NCBI GenBank assembly: GCA_029256575.1 | Contig: JAQSXR010000005.1 | Span: forward strand, 25,400 to 89,399 | DNA: 64,000 nt | Direction: 5' to 3' | Origin: Clostridiales bacterium | GTDB taxonomy: Bacteria; Bacillota; Clostridia; Lachnospirales; JAQSXR01 | In this document: in pieces, positions 8,414-17,040 of the stretch | Position numbering within the stretch: the stretch's first letter is position 1 | How the letters are laid out: every line of letters begins with the position of its first letter | The notes under the pieces: model-generated | What the model was told of the DNA's origin: nothing | The model's input: only the letters and a program-made list of their open reading frames with translations | The model's database searches: none | Program-made: the position numbers and the translations under genes

Positions 8414-8930
8414 GTTTTCCCCCCTCAATAAGTTTTTCTATCACTTTATTAAACTCATCTAAGTACTTTTTCTTAATATCTCCGATTTGTGTTACCTTAC
8501 TTGAAAGTTCGTCAATTGCAGCTATTGGTATCACTAAATTTTTCCCTTTTAAATATGTTGTTTTCGTATTGATAGTATACTCAAAGTTATCACCATTGAT
8601 TATCTCATTTACATAGTTAAATGGAGTATTCAATAATATTACGGTAACTATCTTTACATTATTATCAAATAACCCTTTGTCCACCTCGATGCTTACACTC
8701 TTGGCAGTACATAAAATCATTTGATTTGATAGAATCAATTGCAACTTATTTTCAATTTCCTTATTTTCCATAGTTTCTAAATAAGCAATCTCACTAACAT
8801 ATTTATTTACAATTATTTTAGTGGTAACATAATCATGCAAAAAAACTATAAAATACAACATACATACAAAAACAATTATTATTACTTGTAGTACCAGAAC
8901 TGCTTCAATTGAAATACTTGCACGTTTTAT
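8403..8930 (-). CDS. TadE-like pseudopilin with a probable ATA start
   Basis: The first ATG in this frame (8861) starts in the middle of a membrane helix. Reading further upstream in frame gives KRASISIEAVLVLQVIII before the ATG, exactly the positive patch plus (x)SISIEA plus hydrophobic helix expected for a TadE/TadF-type pseudopilin (compare GSITVEAA in the neighbouring gene). No ATG, GTG or TTG exists there. The ATA at 8930 overlaps the stop of the prepilin peptidase as ATAA, the same layout as an ATGA coupling overlap, and GGGGGTG lies 5 bases before it. I therefore extend the gene to 175 residues with ATA as start. The remainder is a secreted, extracytoplasmic domain of unknown fold. Confidence 0.6.
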   Translation of the reverse strand: MKRASISIEAVLVLQVIIIVFVCMLYFIVFLHDYVTTKIIVNKYVSEIAYLETMENKEIENKLQLILSNQMILCTAKSVSIEVDKGLFDNNVKIVTVILLNTPFNYVNEIINGDNFEYTINTKTTYLKGKNLVIPIAAIDELSSKVTQIGDIKKKYLDEFNKVIEKLIEGGKLGD

Positions 8931-9322
8931 AGCAACACCCCCATAATATACCCTACCAGCATAAATGGGACAAATGGCAATTGTGACTTCATTGATCCTT
9001 TTTTAGCAAATAATAAAATAGCTCCAAAAATACTAGCAAGAATACTAGCATACATTAACATCTTAAGAAGAATTATTAACCCTACAAGAAATCCTATCGT
9101 TAGAATAATAATGGCATCTCCAGTCCCAAAAGATTTACTGATTCTAGAAATTCCTATGACAATTATTCCAAATGCGATTCCTAATATCTTGTCCTTACTT
9201 ATTCCTATGGCTAAAAAACTAATTAAAGTAACAACTAGCACTGTCATTAAGCATATTTCTCTTTTAATAATATCTGTTACCGAATTAAACACTAAAAAGA
9301 CTAACGCTAATATATATTCCAA
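8927..9322 (-). CDS. tadV: Prepilin peptidase TadV/CpaA (A24 family)
   Basis: A small (131 residues) polytopic aspartic peptidase that cleaves the leader of Flp pilin and the TadE/F-like pseudopilins. The two catalytic aspartates are visible: one in SVTDIIKREI near the N-terminus and one in the GxGD motif FGTGDAI. The length and the lack of an N-methylation domain fit the short TadV/CpaA type, not the PilD type. It lies 1 bp after the upstream TadE-like gene and overlaps the next by 4 bp, so it is translationally coupled. Confidence 0.92.
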   Translation of the reverse strand: MEYILALVFLVFNSVTDIIKREICLMTVLVVTLISFLAIGISKDKILGIAFGIIVIGISRISKSFGTGDAIIILTIGFLVGLIILLKMLMYASILASIFGAILLFAKKGSMKSQLPFVPFMLVGYIMGVLL

Positions 9323-9323
9323 C

Positions 9324-10178
9324 TTATTCCCCCTCCAATTTACCGCATCTAGAGCAGGGCCTCAGGTCCCCTATCTCAATTTTCTTAATTTCTATTATTA
9401 CTCTTTTCAATCTTGAGCATTCTAACGAGCTATGAAATCTATCCCCTGTCCTAGTAACAAATACAGTGTCTCCCTCACTAAAATCTTTGCCTTCCGCACA
9501 GGTTTTACAGGGGCTTTTTCCTGATAATCGAGAATATGTAGTTTTAGAAACTTCAAAATTAATATAGCTACAAGTTTTTTTAGTATGGTATACCTCCCCA
9601 TTCTTAGTTTTATATACGACCTCATCTTCCGGTTCATCAACCCCGTAGCCCGTCCATGCTCTACACGTAGATACTTGTATCACATTAAATTCCAAGACCC
9701 CAAACCAGTTAAACAAGGGCACTGCTTTATACATAATAACGCCTTTTATGTCGTCATCTTCTAATAAAAACTTTGAATCGAAAAAATCTATTCCATCAAA
9801 GCCCCCAACAATAACCCCTGGTGCAAGATTATTTTCTTTAATATTATCGAAGAAGTAATTTTCTAAAAGTAGTGATCCTAAACCATCAACTACTTCTTCA
9901 ACTACGATACGCCTAATACTTTCCATTGAAATATCTTCGTCTATGGAACTTAATTTTTCATAACTATTTTGAACTACCTCTTTTGTCCCGATTGTATCAT
10001 ATATATTTGCTTGAACTGCTAATCTTTGGGTGGCTTCATCCAATCCTTGTTGAATAACCTCATGCGTATAGATTAATTGCATAAAAAACAAAATTGTAAT
10101 GATAAACATAACAAATATAGGTAAAACCACTGCTGCCTCTACTGTAATGCTTCCACACCTATGATTATTCTTTCTCAA
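9324..10178 (-). CDS. TadE-like pseudopilin with two C-terminal HCCC repeats
   Basis: A 284-residue protein with a class III prepilin-like N-terminus (GSITVEAAVVLP from residue 9, a membrane helix at 15-38) as in TadE proteins. The C-terminal 95 residues contain two copies of H-x4-C-x20-C-x2-C: His198, Cys203, Cys224, Cys227 and His249, Cys254, Cys275, Cys278, all offset by exactly 51 residues. Each copy begins with a G-x(3)-H turn (GEVYHTKKTC and GDRFHSSLEC) and ends PCxxC. Four ligands per copy suggest a zinc or other metal site, located outside the membrane. It is cotranscribed with the other Tad genes, overlapping the upstream gene by 4 bp. The metal-site function is inferred. Confidence 0.8.
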   Translation of the reverse strand: MRKNNHRCGSITVEAAVVLPIFVMFIITILFFMQLIYTHEVIQQGLDEATQRLAVQANIYDTIGTKEVVQNSYEKLSSIDEDISMESIRRIVVEEVVDGLGSLLLENYFFDNIKENNLAPGVIVGGFDGIDFFDSKFLLEDDDIKGVIMYKAVPLFNWFGVLEFNVIQVSTCRAWTGYGVDEPEDEVVYKTKNGEVYHTKKTCSYINFEVSKTTYSRLSGKSPCKTCAEGKDFSEGDTVFVTRTGDRFHSSLECSRLKRVIIEIKKIEIGDLRPCSRCGKLEGE

Positions 10179-12589
10179 TATGCCCTCCTTTTCCTAGCTT
10201 TTATGAAATACGTATTATTAGAATCTGTAAAAAAGTTAAATGCTTTTGGTAAAAATATACTCTTTATAGAAGTAGTACCCTCTATATCAAATTCATACAG
10301 CATATTTTCCATCTGATGAGTACCTTCACCATACTGTTTTTGTAGATTAAGTTGCATTAAATCCATACTTCGATATAGACGTTCTTGTTCTGAAGTTGAA
10401 GTCATTAATATTAACCTTAAATAATCCTCGTACCCTACATTAAACCCTTTCTCCTCCTCATTATCAATCGTTTCTTTGATTGCTCCTGTAATACTTGTTT
10501 TCCAATCTTCCTTACTTTTAATAATTGGTAACTTCTCACCTTTAAATAACTGTTGTACATCGTAAGCAGATTCTGCAAGTGCCCAAGCCCCTAATAAGAG
10601 AAATTGAACTATATAATTCATTCCAAATGCAGAAGCAGGCCCTACAATAGCAGTAGCTAACGATAAAGCAATCCCTCTTTTTTCACTATCTGCAATTGCA
10701 TGGATAAAGTTAAAACAAAATCTTATCAACAATAGCTTTGCTGCAACACTTACTTTATTTTTTAAATCACTATTTTTACCTGCTATAATGTATTCGATTT
10801 CATAATTTAAAGCCCTATCCTCAAAAGGAACATCACATAGAATCGTCTTATTTCCACTCTTAGAATAATCTGAAATACTCATAAAAGTGCCCATGATATA
10901 TTCATTAACAAGAGTAGCTTCTAGCATGTTTGAAACCGTACCCGATGTATCTGCACTAGTAGCAAACCCTGTAAAAGCATCTTTTGTGTATTGCTGTTCA
11001 TCAAAATCAGGTTCACTTATTTCATTCGTAGCCACTTCAAGAAGCTTCGACGGAAGACCCTCTATATCAATATTCTTCTCCCCTGTTAAATCTTCATAGT
11101 CTTCAAGTTTCCCGCTTGCAATACTGGATAAAGTATCTCTTGGATCATCTTCTTCTATCCCCTTTATCGAATAACCACTATAATCAAACTCCAAATAATC
11201 ATTTGATAATTTACTTAATATTTTTTTTGCATTCTCAATAATTTTAATTTCGAGACCGATTTGGTATGTACTCGATATATTAGATTTTGAATTATTACTT
11301 GTATTAAGGTTCAACAATATTGTTATTTCATTTGAATTATATAATCTAACATTTTCAGATATTGTCTCATCTATTTTTTGTATGTTTCCGTACTTAGAAT
11401 TCCCGCCACTACTATCTGGATACAAAGAGGTATATATCTCCTCCGTTAAATCCTTTTTATTTTCCTCCAGAAATATTTTATATAGTTCTTCCATACTTAT
11501 TAAATCAACTGCTGCTGTCTTATATTGATTTACTTTAGTTTGTGTCGTTACATTCGCTTTTGCATTATCTTGTATTAGGGTTTTCAATGTATTATATTTC
11601 TCCCTAATTTGTTCATTACTTTCTTCAATGAGCGTATCATACGATTTTATATAATCATCTAATTCTTTGATTTTTGCTTTTAGTTTATCTATTTGCTCTT
11701 GGGTAGAATCAGTCGAACTGTTTAAAATCAGTTTGAATTCCGTCTTTTGATTGTCAATAGAATCACGAGATTCTATTAGATTTTGTAATGTTCTATACTC
11801 ATTTATAAGTAAGTCAAACAGTTCAACTATATTATAAACAGTTGGATTAATGTCCTCGAATAATTCTAGGTTATTAATTTTTTGTGATTCCATTGTTGGA
11901 TTTGTAATACTAAGCTTTTTCACAAAACTGTCTACGATGCAATACTGTCCTTTATTAACTTTTGGTCTTCCTTTTTTAAACTCAATCCCATCAATACCTT
12001 GAATCAAGTCAATTAATTCAGTTGATAGTTTTTGAGCTACCGCATCAACTTCTGCTTTTTTTTCTATAGCCGTACTCGTAACTTTTGATTTCTCTACTGC
12101 TTCCGATAAATCTGTAAATTTATTTATCCCCACCAATACTATTTTATATTTCATGTTATCAACAATTTGTTGCTTCAAGTACTCTGCCTTGTTATCAACT
12201 ATACTCTGATTTTCTATACTACTTATTTTATCAATGTTAAACTGATAGAGGTCTATAAAATTACCCTGATACTTAAGATTTGTAATAAAACTTGTTTCAT
12301 TAACCCCTTTCATCGTATTCTTGACAATATATTCGTAAACCAGGTTCTGCAAATTATCTTCATTTACAGTATTTCCTTCAAGAGCAGAGTCAAAAGCCAA
12401 TATTCCATAATCATCAAATAAATGTTGATCGTAATTCGCCATAACAGAATTAAGTGCAACCTGTAATTTACGGTCAAAGGCTGTATAAGCTGATCTTATC
12501 CTTACTACTTCAGTTAACGAAGATACTACTATCATAACAGTGCTTAAAATTAAACATAAAAATATTGTAATGCTACCCCTTTTTACCAT
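10175..12589 (-). CDS. Large TadG-like / DUF5702 pilus-operon protein
   Basis: An 804-residue protein beginning MVKRGSITIFLCLILSTVMI, a prepilin-like positive patch and helix (about residues 4-25). EVVRIRSAYTAFDRKLQVAL and FDDYGILAF follow, typical of DUF5702 proteins in Firmicute Tad loci. The middle is mainly helical, with a predicted coiled coil around 280-350 (many KIKELDD-type heptads). Near 655-690 comes a second hydrophobic region (LLLIRFCFNFIHAI, then a small-residue rich stretch). It is probably the counterpart of TadG, a large minor pseudopilin or anchor. It overlaps the next gene (ATGA type) and starts 1 base after the flp stop codon. Confidence 0.8.
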   Translation of the reverse strand: MVKRGSITIFLCLILSTVMIVVSSLTEVVRIRSAYTAFDRKLQVALNSVMANYDQHLFDDYGILAFDSALEGNTVNEDNLQNLVYEYIVKNTMKGVNETSFITNLKYQGNFIDLYQFNIDKISSIENQSIVDNKAEYLKQQIVDNMKYKIVLVGINKFTDLSEAVEKSKVTSTAIEKKAEVDAVAQKLSTELIDLIQGIDGIEFKKGRPKVNKGQYCIVDSFVKKLSITNPTMESQKINNLELFEDINPTVYNIVELFDLLINEYRTLQNLIESRDSIDNQKTEFKLILNSSTDSTQEQIDKLKAKIKELDDYIKSYDTLIEESNEQIREKYNTLKTLIQDNAKANVTTQTKVNQYKTAAVDLISMEELYKIFLEENKKDLTEEIYTSLYPDSSGGNSKYGNIQKIDETISENVRLYNSNEITILLNLNTSNNSKSNISSTYQIGLEIKIIENAKKILSKLSNDYLEFDYSGYSIKGIEEDDPRDTLSSIASGKLEDYEDLTGEKNIDIEGLPSKLLEVATNEISEPDFDEQQYTKDAFTGFATSADTSGTVSNMLEATLVNEYIMGTFMSISDYSKSGNKTILCDVPFEDRALNYEIEYIIAGKNSDLKNKVSVAAKLLLIRFCFNFIHAIADSEKRGIALSLATAIVGPASAFGMNYIVQFLLLGAWALAESAYDVQQLFKGEKLPIIKSKEDWKTSITGAIKETIDNEEEKGFNVGYEDYLRLILMTSTSEQERLYRSMDLMQLNLQKQYGEGTHQMENMLYEFDIEGTTSIKSIFLPKAFNFFTDSNNTYFIKARKRRAY

Positions 12590-12590
12590 G

Positions 12591-12758
12591 CTAAAACCCC
12601 AATAAATCAGTCTTTACTTTCTGAAGCACTTCCGTTACAATATTCGAAATTTGTTGTCTAAATATGATTGCTATTGCTAATAAAATTAAAATAATTATTA
12701 TTATTTCAATCATACCCATTCCGTTATTTTGAGTTAATTTCTTTTTAAATTTCTTCAT
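12591..12758 (-). CDS. flp: Flp-type prepilin (Flp1-like), 55 residues
   Basis: A short gene between tadC and the DUF5702 gene. The product is MKKFKKKLTQNNG, then MGMIEIIIIILILL and a short amphipathic tail ending KVKTDLLGF. Gly13 as cleavage residue with Glu at mature position +5 is the Flp class III prepilin rule, followed by the hydrophobic assembly helix. The mature pilin would have 42 residues. The ATG at 12758 is preceded by AGGGGG at 7 bases; an ATG 4 bases upstream is in a frame that stops after five codons. It is the only candidate major pilin in the locus, processed by TadV. One Flp gene only is present. Confidence 0.85.
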   Translation of the reverse strand: MKKFKKKLTQNNGMGMIEIIIIILILLAIAIIFRQQISNIVTEVLQKVKTDLLGF

Positions 12759-12768
12759 TCATTTCCCC

Positions 12769-14106
12769 CTAAAATTTTATTGACATGAAAGTAGGTACAA
12801 CAACTATGAGTAGTACAATGATTAATAATAGCATCATTGGTAACAAAAGCTTTGTACTTGCTTTTTCTCCTAATATCTTTGCTATTGCTTTCTTTTGTTG
12901 AAAAGCATCTATTGTTAATTCATCTAATGTTATCGCTAATTCCGCTGTCCCCTTTTTTAAATTCTGACTTAGAATACTTGTTAATCTTAGATATTCTGGC
13001 ATTCCACATCGCAAACCATAATATTCAAGAACTTCTTGCTCCGTTTTTCCATTGTTTAAGCTAGAACAACAAATTAATAGTTCCTCAAATGCATATCTTA
13101 TTTTATTTTTCTTAGTTTTAGAGTAATCTGCTGCTACTTTTTGAATTGCAGCTCCAGTTGTTAACCCTGCACTTATTAGTAATGATAGTTTTGCTACTAT
13201 TTCAGAATAATCTACAAGCATCTGTTGCTTTCTTTTCTTAACCTTCTCTTCTAACTCATAGTCTTTTATCTTAAAAATAACCGCCATAAAAATAATTGTG
13301 AATGCAAATATCTTAAGTGATAAGTTTTGGCTTTTTACACTCCACTTTAATGGTTTATCTCCAATCTTAGTCGGCAACATAATATTGCTTTCATAAATAT
13401 TCTTATTGTCAATAAGTTTAATCTCATCTAAAATACTGTTAATCATTAATTCTTCATTCGTTTGTGTTGGTGGCTTTACAATAACTTCAAAAGACGTCTC
13501 AGCCTTCTTCCCGTAATAATCTAGCTTTGCTGTTAAAGTTACAAGCTCTCCGTTCTCAGAAACATTTGCATTATTTACATTGCCTTGATAATCAACGATT
13601 GAAGGACTATTACTTTCCCATTTCACAGTAATATTACTTTCATCAATTCTATCAATTAAATTTAAGCTACTTTGAACATTACTTAACTCCTTATTACCCT
13701 TTAAAATTAGTCTCGGTAAATCCATCGCCAATTGTTCAAACATTTGATCTAACTCTTGATTTTGCATTCTAACTTCATCAAGTGAAAAAGTGATTGGAAA
13801 TACTGAATTATCAACTTCAACGTTAGCATTAACTTCTTTGGAAACCTCCCCCTTGTTTGGTCTACTTACTGTGTTTTTCTGAATGGTTTTCTTTTCCGTA
13901 CCAAACATCGTTAGTATCGTTAGAATAAATCCCACGCAAAGTATTACACTGAGTAATGCTAATTTTTCAGCTAAAAATCGTTTCGCTAGCGTTTCAGTTT
14001 TCTCTCCAACATATATAGCCGATAAATTCTCCAGGGTTTGTCTCTTTGAAATCTTAATATTATACTTATTTACAAGGTATTTCATAAATTTTTCAATTTC
14101 TTTCAT
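12769..14106 (-). CDS. tadC: TadC-like platform protein with an Ig-like insert
   Basis: An inner-membrane platform protein of the Tad secretion machine, 445 residues, about 150 more than usual. A cytoplasmic N-terminus (1-47), a helix (48-69), a long extracytoplasmic part (70-262), a second helix (265-280), the type II secretion F domain (about 296-415: LSLLISAGLTTGAAIQKVA, RLTSILSQNLKKGTAELA) and a last helix (421-442). The exterior part contains WESNSPSIVDYQGNV followed by VTLTAKLDYYGKKAETSFEV (residues 163-208), the pattern of an atrophied bacterial Ig domain, then a second truncated LPTKIGDKPLKWSV unit. The start at 14106 has GAGGTG 6 bases before it, overlapping the tadB stop. Confidence 0.83.
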   Translation of the reverse strand: MKEIEKFMKYLVNKYNIKISKRQTLENLSAIYVGEKTETLAKRFLAEKLALLSVILCVGFILTILTMFGTEKKTIQKNTVSRPNKGEVSKEVNANVEVDNSVFPITFSLDEVRMQNQELDQMFEQLAMDLPRLILKGNKELSNVQSSLNLIDRIDESNITVKWESNSPSIVDYQGNVNNANVSENGELVTLTAKLDYYGKKAETSFEVIVKPPTQTNEELMINSILDEIKLIDNKNIYESNIMLPTKIGDKPLKWSVKSQNLSLKIFAFTIIFMAVIFKIKDYELEEKVKKRKQQMLVDYSEIVAKLSLLISAGLTTGAAIQKVAADYSKTKKNKIRYAFEELLICCSSLNNGKTEQEVLEYYGLRCGMPEYLRLTSILSQNLKKGTAELAITLDELTIDAFQQKKAIAKILGEKASTKLLLPMMLLLIIVLLIVVVPTFMSIKF

Positions 14107-14107
14107 A

Positions 14108-14845
14108 TCACACCTCAATATCTAGTATTTTCTTTCCCAAAAATATAGCTAAGATAAATACCCCAAGACATATTGACATAATTATTCGTCCCACAATTGT
14201 CTCATATAGCGGGCTAACAAATTCAGGTGATGAAAATTTCATAAATGCGATCGTTGCAAACGGGAACATAAGCATAACATTTTGCTCAAATTTTTTTCCT
14301 GCTACCATTAAATCTATTTCCCTTTTTGTATCAATCTTCTCTCCAATTGTTTTGGAAGCAGTCTTAACAGCTCGTACAATATTGCCTCCAGTTTTTCTAC
14401 AGGTTATTACTGTATTTGTAAAATTCTCAGCTTCTTCAAGTCCCGTTTGTTTTGTAAAATCACTTAGGACTTTATCAATTGGGACATTAAGCTCAACTTG
14501 TTTTTTCATAATTGCAACATAATAAAGAATTTGAACTTTTCTATTACAATATATCTGACTTAAATCTTTTTCTAAGAGCTTAATCGAATTTTCTAAGGAG
14601 TAACCCGCTCCAAGAGAACTCGATAATGCGTAAAGCATATCTTTAAATTGTAAGTTCAACTCTTTATTCTTCTTAGTAATCCGATTTCTTGTTATCATTT
14701 TAGATATTGGTATCAAGAGTGGTAACGCAACTATAAAAGCCATGAATGAGTTAAAAAAAAAGTAAATGATAACGCCAAGAAACCCACCTGCTTGTAGATA
14801 GTTAATTCCTTTAACTTCTATAATGTGCTTTATTTTATCCCACAT
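14108..14845 (-). CDS. tadB: TadB, Tad pilus platform protein
   Basis: A 245-residue membrane protein with two N-terminal helices, a central T2SSF domain (LYALSSSLGAGYSLENSIKL, and TVITCRKTGGNIVRAVKTAS) and two C-terminal helices, as in TadB. With TadC it forms the platform that transmits ATPase motion to pilin extraction. I prefer the ATG at 14845 because AAGGTGGGA lies 5 bases upstream; a start at 14872 would need an unsupported ribosome site inside tadA/cpaF. It overlaps the ATPase gene by 11 bp. Confidence 0.88.
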   Translation of the reverse strand: MWDKIKHIIEVKGINYLQAGGFLGVIIYFFFNSFMAFIVALPLLIPISKMITRNRITKKNKELNLQFKDMLYALSSSLGAGYSLENSIKLLEKDLSQIYCNRKVQILYYVAIMKKQVELNVPIDKVLSDFTKQTGLEEAENFTNTVITCRKTGGNIVRAVKTASKTIGEKIDTKREIDLMVAGKKFEQNVMLMFPFATIAFMKFSSPEFVSPLYETIVGRIIMSICLGVFILAIFLGKKILDIEV

Positions 14846-16034
14846 TTGATCCCACCTTATTAAGTTTTTCATTGTTTACTAATTCTCCGCACTTTATCAG
14901 TTCATCTTTTTCCAACTTGAATAATGTGTTTAGTACAGGTCCGCTATCCCCTATCTCTTTAACAACTTCACAAATCTCACTTATTTTCCTTGTCTTATCT
15001 TTTTGTCTTGCAAGGTGAACAATAATATCAATTGCGCTTACTATTTGTCGTTGAATTGCCACTAAAGGAATATCAATCCCTTGCAATATCATTACTTCAA
15101 GTCTCGATAATAAATCTTTTGGTGAATTTGCATGTCCTGTAGATAATGACCCATCATGGCCAGTATTCATTGCTTGTAACATATCGATTGCCTCGGCTCC
15201 CCTCACTTCTCCGACAATTATTCTATCTGGTCTCATTCGCAGTGCTGCTTTTATTAATCCCTTAATTGTAATTTCATTTTTCCCCTCTGAGTTTGCATTT
15301 CTTGCCTCTAACCGTACCAAATTTTCAATTTGCTTAATTTGAAGCTCTGCAGAGTCTTCAATTGTTATAACTCTCTCATCACCAGGAACATAATTTGATA
15401 GCACATTTAAAAAGGTTGTTTTTCCAGAACCTGTTCCACCACTTATGAAGATATTATATCGCGCTCTGACTAGTTGCTCTAGAAGTAATGCTGCCTCTAT
15501 TGTAATTGCTCCAATACTTATTAGTTTATCTATCGAATATGGTTGGTTTGGGAATTTTCTGATTGTTATAAAGGGACCATTCAGCGCAATTGGTGGCAAC
15601 ACAATATTTACTCTTGATCCATCCTCTAATCTTGCATCTACTATCGGACTTGATTCATTTACCATTCTATTAACCTTAGAAACGATACGTTGCGCAATGT
15701 CCTCTAATTTATCAATATCACTAAAATAAATATCTGTCTTACTTACTTTACCGTTTCTCTCAATAAAAATATCGTTCGGCCCGTTAACCATAATTTCTGA
15801 AATACTATCATCCTCAACGAGCGGTTGCAAAATATCTAGTTTACGAATACTGTTAAAAATCTGATTCGCTAACGTATCCTTTTTATTAATTGGTATATAG
15901 TTATCTTTACTAATGAATTGAATCTGTTCAAGTATCAATTCCTTGATTTCATCATCTTCCATATCTCTTGATAAATCTATTTTCTCTAATACACCTGCTT
16001 TTAGTTGGTTTCCCAAAACATCTATAGCCTGCAC
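14835..16034 (-). CDS. cpaF: CpaF/TadA secretion ATPase
   Basis: The hexameric ATPase that powers Tad pilus assembly, 399 residues. Walker A is GGTGSGKTTF (near residue 200), the Asp box region is ERVITIEDSAEL, and Walker B/His boxes are MRPDRIIVGEVRGAEA and NTGHDGSLSTGHANS. The N-terminal half has the VEDDSISEIMVNGPNDIFIER sequence split across about residues 77-97, typical of this family. The only reading from 16034 uses GTG, with GGGAGG directly adjacent, an unusually short spacing; in-frame TTG further down is the alternative. It overlaps tadZ by 13 bp. Confidence 0.95.
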   Translation of the reverse strand: MQAIDVLGNQLKAGVLEKIDLSRDMEDDEIKELILEQIQFISKDNYIPINKKDTLANQIFNSIRKLDILQPLVEDDSISEIMVNGPNDIFIERNGKVSKTDIYFSDIDKLEDIAQRIVSKVNRMVNESSPIVDARLEDGSRVNIVLPPIALNGPFITIRKFPNQPYSIDKLISIGAITIEAALLLEQLVRARYNIFISGGTGSGKTTFLNVLSNYVPGDERVITIEDSAELQIKQIENLVRLEARNANSEGKNEITIKGLIKAALRMRPDRIIVGEVRGAEAIDMLQAMNTGHDGSLSTGHANSPKDLLSRLEVMILQGIDIPLVAIQRQIVSAIDIIVHLARQKDKTRKISEICEVVKEIGDSGPVLNTLFKLEKDELIKCGELVNNEKLNKVGSNVG

Positions 16035-17017
16035 CTCCCAATTAAGTCTTGTAGCTCACTAGGGTATGTTGCCTGACACTGTAAATACGGCATATTAATG
16101 CAACCTGGAATATCACAAGGCATTGTATTTCCTTCTTTAAAACCTGTTACTATTGTAATTAGATTTTTTTCTTGGCTTAGTCTTTTCTCTTGGTTTTCTA
16201 CCATCCATTTTCGGAATTTTGTAAGTGATGTTACAGATAAGCTGATTGGTACTATGATTGTATTGCAAAGTTTAAATAGATGTGTGTTTTCTCCTATATC
16301 AAAAATAATATATTTATAATCTAGTTTCTGAATGATTTGGTCAATGATGAATTGCCAATCTTCCAATGAAGTATCCAATAAATCTTCATTGTGAAAAACA
16401 GTAGGGAGAAAATCAAAATTAGATTTGTGTTTTTTTATTAGTTCTACCTTTAATGCTAAGTTCGCATATTTTTGTTTTGCATATAGCAAAAGTTCCCCTA
16501 AATCGGAGTCAATTTCTGTCCCCATAAAATTCTCAAGCGAACTATATTTCTCAAGATTAATGAGTAAAACTTTTGCTTCTTTCGATATTTCTTCTGCCAT
16601 TGCGATGGATAAAGCAGTTTTTCCAACCTGCCCAACAGGTGAATATATCCCAAGTACCTTGGTATGATACAAACACTTTTTTGATAATAATATATCTAAA
16701 TCTGAGATAATTTTAAGAATCTGTCTCCATATATCTTGCAATCTACTATACTTGAAAACATACGGATAATTGGAATACTCTTTTTGAACATTCCCTCTTG
16801 ATAAATTAATAATGTTTTTAGACATTATTGTTTCATCCAAAAACTCTGTACAAACTAACAAGATATCATTTTGATTGTACTTTACGTAATCTAAAAAAAT
16901 AGCTTTATCAGAAAATCCAAATACCTCAATTGGTAAATCCTTTTGCGTAAGCACATATGAAATAAGCCCATTTACATATTGTTCCTCGCTATCAGCAATC
17001 ACTAGTTTATATTTCAC
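16022..17017 (-). CDS. tadZ: TadZ/CpaE-like ATPase with pseudo-receiver domain
   Basis: A 331-residue protein and the first gene of the operon. The N-terminal 110 residues look like a degenerate response-regulator receiver (MKYKLVIADSEEQYVNGL, IEVFGF, DILLVCTEF). The rest is a MinD/ParA-type ATPase with a deviant Walker A, SPVGQVGKTALSIAMA (near residue 128), and YKYIIFDIGE as Walker B. TadZ/CpaE proteins place the pilus machine at a site in the cell. It starts with GTG, with AAAGGGGGGGAG upstream. The missing phospho-acceptor context suggests that the receiver is structural, not phosphorylated. Confidence 0.85.
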   Translation of the reverse strand: MKYKLVIADSEEQYVNGLISYVLTQKDLPIEVFGFSDKAIFLDYVKYNQNDILLVCTEFLDETIMSKNIINLSRGNVQKEYSNYPYVFKYSRLQDIWRQILKIISDLDILLSKKCLYHTKVLGIYSPVGQVGKTALSIAMAEEISKEAKVLLINLEKYSSLENFMGTEIDSDLGELLLYAKQKYANLALKVELIKKHKSNFDFLPTVFHNEDLLDTSLEDWQFIIDQIIQKLDYKYIIFDIGENTHLFKLCNTIIVPISLSVTSLTKFRKWMVENQEKRLSQEKNLITIVTGFKEGNTMPCDIPGCINMPYLQCQATYPSELQDLIGRCRL

Positions 17018-17040
17018 TCACTCCCCCCCTTTGTATAAAT

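Noticed and set aside
8403..8861. 152-residue version of the TadE-like gene with ATG at 8861
   Set aside because: It cuts the membrane helix and removes the pseudopilin signal encoded in frame just upstream.
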